A stretch of 5,010 bases of DNA. Source: Acidobacteriota bacterium (GTDB taxonomy: Bacteria > Acidobacteriota > Terriglobia > Acidiferrales > UBA7541). Below, one piece after another: positions 1-5,010 of the stretch. Numbering within the stretch: the first letter of the stretch is position 1; each line of letters starts with the position of its first letter. Under the pieces are notes generated by a model, which saw nothing but the letters and a program-made list of their open reading frames with translations, was not told the origin of the DNA and did no database searches. The translations under genes were made by a program, and so were the position numbers. The DNA lies in the NCBI GenBank assembly GCA_003153585.1, contig PLZZ01000233.1, forward strand, positions 1,696-6,705, written 5' to 3'.

Positions 1-436
1 TCAGCCCCGCGTCGGGAAAAACGACGCTTCCAATGTCGCGCCCTTCCATCACCACTCCGCCTTGCTGTCCCGCGCGCCGCTGCTCGGCCACCAGCACCTG
101 CCGCACTCCCGGATTCACCGCAATCTTTGACGCCGCCTGCGAAACTTCCGGCGTGCGAATCTCCATGGTCACATCTTCGCCATCCAGAAATACTCGCTGG
201 CCGCCTTCCTCCGCGCGCAGATCAATGCGAGTGTCATGCGCCAGCGCGACGAGTACGTCCGCAGCTTCAGGTGCAATCGTCTGCCGCACCGCTTTCAGCG
301 CGAGCGCTCGATACATCGCTCCCGTATCCACATATACATAACCCAGCATTTCCGCCACGCGCCGCGCTAGCGTGCTCTTGCCCGAACCCACGGGCCCGTC
401 TATCGCGATAATCAATTTTTTCGGCGGTGCGGTCAT
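1..436 (-). CDS. cmk: Cytidylate kinase (CMP/dCMP kinase), 5' part, cut by the left window edge
   Basis: Transfers the gamma-phosphate of ATP to CMP or dCMP, giving CDP or dCDP in the cytoplasm for RNA, DNA and lipid precursor synthesis. The window holds 145 codons from an ATG at 436, and the frame is still open at base 1. Seen in the translation: a P-loop GPVGSGKST at residues 14-22; YVDTGAMYR at 35-43, the NMP-binding segment of the Cmk family; EIRTPEVSQAAS near 92-103; and EGRDIGSVVFPD at 131-142, the family signature. E. coli Cmk has about 227 residues, so roughly the last third (LID region and C-terminus) lies outside. The ATG is 16 nt after the mutL stop with no clear Shine-Dalgarno sequence, so it is probably translated from the shared mRNA. 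The start is placed so that the P-loop follows a short leader, as in the family. Confidence 0.95.
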   Translation of the reverse strand, partial: MTAPPKKLIIAIDGPVGSGKSTLARRVAEMLGYVYVDTGAMYRALALKAVRQTIAPEAADVLVALAHDTRIDLRAEEGGQRVFLDGEDVTMEIRTPEVSQAASKIAVNPGVRQVLVAEQRRAGQQGGVVMEGRDIGSVVFPDAGL

Positions 437-452
437 GTCAAATGGAATGGTC

Positions 453-2438
453 TCAAATTCTCTTAAACGCTCTTTCGATTTCGCGCACGGAATAGCGCAG
501 CACGATCGGACGCCCATGCGGGCAGCTCATGGGGTACTCGGTTTTCGCCAACTCGCCGAGGAGCCATTCCATCTTCGTGTGGTCCAGCGGAGTGTTCACT
601 TTGATCGCGGCATGGCACGAAGTGGAGGCGGCGATCTTTGCTTGCAGCGAGTCGATCGAGATCGCCTGATTCTCTCGAGCGATCCCGTCCAGGATTTCAT
701 ACAGCAGTTTTTCCGCGTCGCCGCTCGTGATGCCTGCCGGCGCAGCCTGAATTGCGACGCTTCTCGCTCCCATCAGCTCAGCTTCGAATCCGTTCGCGCG
801 CAGCTCATCTCCGATCTGTTCGAAAATAACCAGTTGGCGCGGATTCAGCTCCACGATGAGAGGCACGAGCATCCGCTGCCCGCCCAGTTCTCCTTCGCGG
901 CGCGCGCGCAAGTGTTGCTCGAAGAGCACGCGCTCGTGCGCCACGTGCTGGTCGATGATCCACAAACCTTCGCTGTTCACCGCCACGATGAAGCTGCTGT
1001 TCACCTGCCCCAGCGGCTTCAGGTCAACAATCTGGTCGGGACTCGGCAGCGTGCCCGGAGCATTTGCAGCCGTCGCGGAAGCACCTTCGGCTTCGGCGCC
1101 GAGCGTCTCTCGCGTCGGATTTGAAAAATCGCTGCCGTTGCCGGTTCCAAACTGCAAGCGTTGAGCTACCGGTCTGTCAGGCGCTCCGGAAAGCTCGAAT
1201 CCCTCGGCGATGCCCGTTGACGAGCTGCCAAGCGAATTTGGAATTTCAGCGCGTGGCGGACCTGGAAACGCCTTCGCGTCCGGCACAGGCGCGTAACCTT
1301 GCATGTTTCTCACGGACGACGAGGACGACAAACCGCCGCCGCTCTGTTCGCCTGCCGCAGCCGCAGCGCCCGCCGCGGGAAATCCCGGAATCGGCCGCGC
1401 ATGCGAGAGCGCCAGCCGCAACGCGTCGCGAGTGAAATCGTGAATGAATTGCGGATGCCGAAAGCGCACCTCAATTTTCGCGGGATGCACGTTCACGTCC
1501 ACTTCCTCGTACGGCAAATCGAGAAAAAGCAGAACGAAGGGGAAAACTCCCGGCGGCATGATGTTGCGGTACGCCTCGCCGATCGCGTGCAGCAGCAACC
1601 GGTCGCGGACCAGCCGGCGGTTCACAAAAATATAAATCCCGTTGCGGTTCGTGCGCTGCACTTCCGGCCGCGAAGTGAACCCGCTCACCCGCAGCGTAGC
1701 GGCCCGCTCTTCCGCTTCGAGCGGCGGCTCGGTAATGGCGCTGCGCACGGGCCCTTCGGTCGGCGTAATCTCCGTCAACTCGTCGAGCGCCTGCCGTCCA
1801 AAGATCTGATAGACGCGCTCGGATAGTTTTTCCACCGGCGTGCAATTCAGAATTTCCTGCGTCGGCGTTTTCAGCAGGAATTGGCAATCGGGATGCGCCA
1901 GCGCGTAGTGCGTAACCAGCGAAGCAATATGTCCCAACTCGGTGGTCTCGGACTTCAAAAATTTCCGCCGCGCCGGCACGCAATAAAAAATGTCCGCCAC
2001 GCTGATGGAAGTGCCCGCGGGAAGCCCTGCCGGCTTCACGCTGATCAGTTTTCCGCCTGCAAACTCCACCCGCGTCCCTTGTTCGTCTTCAGCCGAGCGC
2101 GTTTCAAGCAGCAGACGTGAAATGGAGGCAATCGATGGCAGAGCTTCGCCGCGAAATCCCAGCGTCGAAATAGAAAGCAAATCATCCGCGGTGCGCAATT
2201 TCGAAGTAGCGTGCCGCTCGAACGCCAGCAGGGCGTCGTCGTGGTTCATTCCCGTGCCGTCGTCAATCACTCGAATCATGCGCTTACCGCCCGATTCCGT
2301 TTCGATTCGAATCGACCGCGCTCCCGCGTCCAGCGCGTTTTCGAGCAGCTCCTTCACCACCGATGCGGGCCGCTCCACCACCTCGCCCGCCGCGATCTTG
2401 TTCGCCACATTTTCCGCGAGTATGCGTATCCGGCTCAT
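453..2438 (-). CDS. mutL: DNA mismatch repair protein MutL, endonuclease-type
   Basis: Couples mismatch recognition by MutS to strand incision and removal; a dimeric GHKL ATPase. Complete, 661 residues. N-terminal ATPase: KELLENALDAGA (29-40, with E30 and N34 at the catalytic and Mg-binding positions), DDGTGM (59-64), GFRGEAL (94-100) and the transducer segment VNVHPAKIEVRF (315-326). A linker of about 118 residues (351-468) is rich in Ala, Gly, Ser and Pro. The C-terminal dimerization/endonuclease domain shows DQHVAHERVLFE (496-507), SCHAAIK (607-613) and CPHGRP (639-644), the metal-site motifs, plus QRMLVP (521-526), resembling the beta-clamp motif of Bacillus MutL. Nuclease motifs imply MutH-independent repair. 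The first motif has Val where Ala is usual. The start at 2438 gives the canonical MSRIRILAENVANKIAAGEVV-type N-terminus and overlaps the upstream stop as ATGA; an in-frame ATG at 2507 would add 23 atypical residues. No Shine-Dalgarno is visible, so reinitiation is likely. Confidence 0.97.
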   Translation of the reverse strand: MSRIRILAENVANKIAAGEVVERPASVVKELLENALDAGARSIRIETESGGKRMIRVIDDGTGMNHDDALLAFERHATSKLRTADDLLSISTLGFRGEALPSIASISRLLLETRSAEDEQGTRVEFAGGKLISVKPAGLPAGTSISVADIFYCVPARRKFLKSETTELGHIASLVTHYALAHPDCQFLLKTPTQEILNCTPVEKLSERVYQIFGRQALDELTEITPTEGPVRSAITEPPLEAEERAATLRVSGFTSRPEVQRTNRNGIYIFVNRRLVRDRLLLHAIGEAYRNIMPPGVFPFVLLFLDLPYEEVDVNVHPAKIEVRFRHPQFIHDFTRDALRLALSHARPIPGFPAAGAAAAAGEQSGGGLSSSSSVRNMQGYAPVPDAKAFPGPPRAEIPNSLGSSSTGIAEGFELSGAPDRPVAQRLQFGTGNGSDFSNPTRETLGAEAEGASATAANAPGTLPSPDQIVDLKPLGQVNSSFIVAVNSEGLWIIDQHVAHERVLFEQHLRARREGELGGQRMLVPLIVELNPRQLVIFEQIGDELRANGFEAELMGARSVAIQAAPAGITSGDAEKLLYEILDGIARENQAISIDSLQAKIAASTSCHAAIKVNTPLDHTKMEWLLGELAKTEYPMSCPHGRPIVLRYSVREIERAFKRI

Positions 2439-2815
2439 AGGGTGTGTTTCGTGGGCTTTATGTTCGGAAATCCCGAATCTGCCGGATTGCCCAGACCCTC
2501 TCTGCATACCTGTTCATCTTCTTCCTTCGCCTCTTGGGCAACGCTCCGCAGAAAAATGCGCGTGCCGAAGAAACTGGCGATGAACAGAACAGAAAAAAGC
2601 GAAACGCCGAGCCACTCCGGAAATCCAGGCATCTGTACTGTAATCAAAAAAATGAACCCGATCGCGACACCCAGGATCACCAGCACCATGAACTGCGCTC
2701 TCAGCCTCAGCCTGCGCATGCTTCGGATCAAGAGAGTCACGCCCATTGCCGCGGCAATCGGTATCAGCACGAGCGCGCGGTAGGAAATCACGCTCTGGCT
2801 CGGATCAAAATTCAT
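2435..2815 (-). CDS. Small membrane protein of unknown function, three predicted transmembrane segments
   Basis: No family recognised. The 126-residue product has three hydrophobic stretches at about 14-30, 42-60 and 67-89. A very basic loop (RSMRRLRLR, 31-39) lies between the first two, and a short Pro-containing turn (QMPGFPEW, 61-68) between the last two. By the positive-inside rule the basic loop is cytoplasmic, giving N-terminus out and C-terminus in. The hydrophilic tail (90-126) starts with a charged stretch AKEEDEQ at 96-102 and has one Cys at 104. No signal peptidase site or catalytic motif is seen. Its ATG overlaps the aspS stop by ATGA (2812-2815) and its stop overlaps the mutL start by ATGA (2435-2438), so it is probably co-translated with both. 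A weak GGA lies a few nt upstream of the ATG. The context does not reveal a function; a role in tRNA charging or repair should not be assumed. The hydrophobic pattern and the two couplings argue it is a real gene. Confidence 0.85.
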   Translation of the reverse strand: MNFDPSQSVISYRALVLIPIAAAMGVTLLIRSMRRLRLRAQFMVLVILGVAIGFIFLITVQMPGFPEWLGVSLFSVLFIASFFGTRIFLRSVAQEAKEEDEQVCREGLGNPADSGFPNIKPTKHTL

Positions 2816-4590
2816 TTTTCCGCTCGCTTGATTGCGATTCCCAATTCGTCGAGCTGGTCGGTGCCCACTTCCGAAGGTGAATCCGCCATCAAATCGACGG
2901 CGGCGGTGGTCTTGGGGAAAGCAATGACCTCGCGAATCGATTTTTCACCGGCCAGCAACATGACCACGCGATCGATGCCCAACGCTATGCCGCCATGTGG
3001 TGGAGTGCCATACGTGAGTGCGTCGAGAAAGAACCCGAACCGTTGCCGAGCCTGCTCGTCGGTCAGACCGAGCGCTTTGAACATCCGCGCCTGTACATCC
3101 TGGCGATGAATTCGAATACTTCCGGAACCAAGTTCGTTGCCGTTCAAAACGAGATCGTATCCCTTCGACCGGCACTCCCACGGCGCAGTTTCTAGCTTGT
3201 CCAGATCTTCCTCGAAGATTCCGGTGAACGGATGCTGCGCGCTCACCCAGCGCTTATCCGTCGCGCTCCATTCGAAGAGCGCGAACCCGGTGATCCACGC
3301 GAATTCCCATTTGCTGCGGTCGATCAGGTTGAGTTTGTCTCCAAGGTACAGACGAATTTGACCTGCGACGTTCAGCGACGTGTCGTTGTGCTCGATTTGT
3401 TCTTTGGCTGCGGCTGCGACGATCAAATCCCCCGACTTTGCGCCTAAAGCCTCGGCGAGCTTCTTCAACGTTTCCGGCCCCAGAGTTTTTTCAAGCGGCG
3501 AAGTGATTCCTTCGGCTGCGACTTTTACAGTGTAAACACCGCGCGCTCCGGACGCCTTCGCGAACTCGCCAAGCTCATCAAGCTGTTTCCGCGACCAGGA
3601 AGCCGCGCCCGGCGCGACCACCGCCTGCACGTTGCCTTCGATTTGCAGTTTTTCTCGCCCCGTCTCGAAGAATTGAGTCACATCGTGCAATTCCATTCCA
3701 AAACGCAAGTCCGGCTTGTCCGACCCGTAGCGCCCCAACGCATCCTTGTAATCCAGATGCCGGAACGGCCCTTTCGCTTGCACACCCACGACCGCGCAGG
3801 TGCGTTCCATCACGCGCTCGATCACTTCAAAAATATCCTGCTGCCGCGGGAACGACATCTCAAGGTCGAGCTGCGTGAACTCAAGCTGCCGGTCAGCGCG
3901 AAAGTCTTCGTCTCGGAAGCAGCGCACGATTTGAAAATAGCGGTCCATGCCCGAAATCATCAGGATTTGCTTGAAGATTTGCGGCGATTGCGGCAGCGCG
4001 TAAAACTTCCCGTGATGGATGCGGCTCGGCACCAGGCAATCGCGCGCACCTTCCGGAGTCGAACGCGTCAGCATCGGCGTCTCAATTTCGAAAAAGTCCA
4101 GTTCGTCCAGCGCCTTGCGAATCTCCAGTATGACGCGATGCCGCAGCTCCAAATTGCGATGCGGTTTCGGCCGCCTCAAATCCAGATACCGGTAGCGCAA
4201 GCGCGTTTCTTCGCTCGCCGTCACTTCTTCTTCGATCTGAAACGGCGGCGTCTTCGAATTATTTAGAATGTGCAGGCGCGTGGCCATCACTTCCACTTCG
4301 CCTGACGCAATTTCCGGGTTCGCCTTTTGCCGCCGCAGCACGCGCCCTTCCACTGCGACCACAAATTCCGAGCGCAGTTGCTCCGCCTTCGCATGCGCTT
4401 CTGGATCCAGCTCTTTGTTGAAAACAATTTGCGCAATTCCGGCGCGGTCGCGCAGGTCGATGAAAATCAGTTGGCCCAGATCGCGGCGCCGGTGCACCCA
4501 TCCCATCAGCACGACGTCTTTATCCGCGTCAGCCGCTCGCAGGTCCCCGCAATAATTTGTCCGCTTCAGATTTCCCAGCGCTTCAAGCAC
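2812..4590 (-). CDS. aspS: Aspartyl-tRNA synthetase (class IIb, bacterial type)
   Basis: Charges tRNA-Asp with aspartate using ATP, in the cytoplasm. 592 residues from the preferred start, normal for the bacterial type. Order of domains: OB-fold anticodon-binding domain (about 10-110, with GWVHRRRDLG at 30-39); hinge; class II catalytic core with motif 1 region and TPEGARDCLVPSR (178-190), QSPQIFKQ (201-208) and motif 2 FRDEDFRADRQ (225-235, R226 for ATP/amino acid); the bacterial GAD insertion (about 300-405); then motif 3 GIALGIDR (534-541, R541). Two GTG starts are possible. GTG at 4617 lies 3 nt after the hisS stop. GTG at 4590 is preceded by GGAGAG with 8 nt spacing and gives a leader M-LEALGNLKRTNYCG closer to the family, so 4590 is preferred; the longer form would have 601 residues. 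L38 and K89 suggest a discriminating enzyme. The stop is coupled by ATGA to the next gene. Confidence 0.97.
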   Translation of the reverse strand: MLEALGNLKRTNYCGDLRAADADKDVVLMGWVHRRRDLGQLIFIDLRDRAGIAQIVFNKELDPEAHAKAEQLRSEFVVAVEGRVLRRQKANPEIASGEVEVMATRLHILNNSKTPPFQIEEEVTASEETRLRYRYLDLRRPKPHRNLELRHRVILEIRKALDELDFFEIETPMLTRSTPEGARDCLVPSRIHHGKFYALPQSPQIFKQILMISGMDRYFQIVRCFRDEDFRADRQLEFTQLDLEMSFPRQQDIFEVIERVMERTCAVVGVQAKGPFRHLDYKDALGRYGSDKPDLRFGMELHDVTQFFETGREKLQIEGNVQAVVAPGAASWSRKQLDELGEFAKASGARGVYTVKVAAEGITSPLEKTLGPETLKKLAEALGAKSGDLIVAAAAKEQIEHNDTSLNVAGQIRLYLGDKLNLIDRSKWEFAWITGFALFEWSATDKRWVSAQHPFTGIFEEDLDKLETAPWECRSKGYDLVLNGNELGSGSIRIHRQDVQARMFKALGLTDEQARQRFGFFLDALTYGTPPHGGIALGIDRVVMLLAGEKSIREVIAFPKTTAAVDLMADSPSEVGTDQLDELGIAIKRAEK

Positions 4591-4598
4591 GAAGTTTT

Positions 4599-4604
4599 CT
4601 CTCC
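4599..4604 (-). promoter_or_regulatory. Shine-Dalgarno sequence GGAGAG for aspS
   Basis: On the minus strand GGAGAG is followed by 8 nt (AAAACTTC) and then GTG at 4590. This is the strongest ribosome-binding site seen in the window and it decides the aspS start. The alternative GTG at 4617 has only a GAGG about 13 nt upstream, which is too far for a good site. The site lies in the 30-nt gap between the hisS stop and the preferred aspS start. Confidence 0.6.
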
Positions 4605-4620
4605 ACGAACCGCTCACTAC

Positions 4621-5010
4621 TTAGCGGCTGCCTCTTCTCTCCGATTCAAGATATTCGAGCAACTCCAATTCGGAAAGTTTTTTCTGCTCCGAATCGGCCA
4701 GCCGCTTCAGCGTGAAAGTGTTCGACGCGACTTCGTCCTCGCCGATGATCAGCGCGTAGCTCGCGCCAAGTTTGTCCGCCAGGCCCAGCGACTTCTTGAA
4801 TTTCATTTCTTCCGGTGGCAGCTCGACGGCCAGCCCGGCAGTGCGAAGTTTTCGCGCGATGTTTACTGCTGTAGGATACGCGGCCTGTCCCATCCATGCG
4901 ACGAAGACCGCAAGCCCGGGAAGATGCGGCAATTTTCCGCCCTCTTGTATCGACAAAATTGCGCGGTCGCTGCCGATGGCGAAGCCGATGCCTTTCGTTG
5001 GCGGCCCGCC
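4621..5010 (-). CDS. hisS: Histidyl-tRNA synthetase, C-terminal part, cut by the right window edge
   Basis: Charges tRNA-His with histidine. Only the last 129 residues and the TAA stop (4621-4623) are inside; the frame is open to base 5010, so no start is assigned. The fragment begins in class II motif 3: GGPPTKGIGFAIGSDR, with the motif arginine at fragment residue 16. After a short link comes the alpha/beta anticodon-binding domain of the HGTP type (about fragment residues 30-125). Family features seen there are VFVAWMG, the helix ARKLRTAGLAVEL, FKKSLGLADKLGASYALIIGEDE and a TLKRLADSEQKKL segment. HisRS is usually about 420 residues, so roughly 70 percent lies to the right. An internal ATG at 4956 is not a real start because motif 3 lies before it. 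It precedes aspS on the same strand with 30 nt or less between them, a pairing of hisS and aspS known in many bacteria. Confidence 0.95.
   Translation of the reverse strand, partial: GGPPTKGIGFAIGSDRAILSIQEGGKLPHLPGLAVFVAWMGQAAYPTAVNIARKLRTAGLAVELPPEEMKFKKSLGLADKLGASYALIIGEDEVASNTFTLKRLADSEQKKLSELELLEYLESERRGSR

Noticed and set aside
437..452. Possible promoter or terminator between mutL and cmk
   Set aside because: The gap is only 16 nt, with no hairpin and no room for -10 and -35 elements; any promoter would have to lie within mutL and none was convincing.
372..1124. 250-codon open frame on the plus strand
   Set aside because: It lies antisense to the 3' half of mutL, whose protein motifs are clear. 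The translation shows no recognisable domain, and long antisense frames are expected in GC-rich coding DNA.
1471..1983. 170-codon minus-strand frame inside mutL
   Set aside because: A different frame of the same strand, with Arg/Ala/Gly-rich composition, fully inside the conserved MutL ATPase and transducer region.
2439..2507. N-terminal extension of MutL from an in-frame ATG at 2507
   Set aside because: The 23 extra residues do not resemble MutL, whose family starts just before the IRILAENVANKIAAGEVV-type segment, and the extension would overlap the upstream gene by 73 nt instead of 4.
1990..2783. Overlapping plus-strand frames across the 5' part of mutL and the membrane protein gene
   Set aside because: No family features, and they cross two coupled minus-strand genes. 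The minus-strand reading explains the hydrophobic pattern and the ATGA junctions.
3643..4266. 207-codon open frame on the plus strand
   Set aside because: Antisense to the catalytic core of aspS. Its Arg/His/Leu-rich composition is typical of a shadow frame.

Overview
Organism: All genes run leftward on the minus strand, and the sequence is GC-rich and almost entirely coding. The genes are ordinary bacterial housekeeping genes. MutL carries its own endonuclease motifs, so mismatch repair is probably of the methyl-independent kind rather than the Dam/MutH kind. The gene content, the protein flavour and the AspRS N-terminus (a short leader before the RTxYCG-like segment) suggest an acidobacterium (Acidobacteriota). 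That is a moderate-confidence inference from memory, not a search result. Layout, in direction of transcription (right to left): the 3' end of hisS (histidyl-tRNA synthetase, 4621-5010, entering from the right edge); aspS (aspartyl-tRNA synthetase, 2812-4590 with the start preferred here, or to 4617); a 126-residue protein of unknown function with three predicted membrane segments (2435-2815); mutL (DNA mismatch repair, 453-2438); and the 5' part of cmk (cytidylate kinase, 1-436, cut by the left edge). No stretch longer than about 30 bases is non-coding. No RNA gene, mobile element, CRISPR array, terminator or convincing promoter was seen. How the genes work together: the spacing points to one operon. 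hisS and aspS are separated by 30 nt or less. aspS/hypothetical and hypothetical/mutL each join through a 4-nt ATGA stop-start overlap, and mutL/cmk are 16 nt apart. Two aminoacyl-tRNA synthetases supply translation, MutL guards replication fidelity, and Cmk recycles CMP/dCMP towards CTP and dCTP. The operon thus groups growth-related functions rather than one pathway. The membrane protein is the only unknown, and its double ATGA coupling is the best evidence that it is real. No novel system is evident; the window is mostly conventional, with a few points worth checking.
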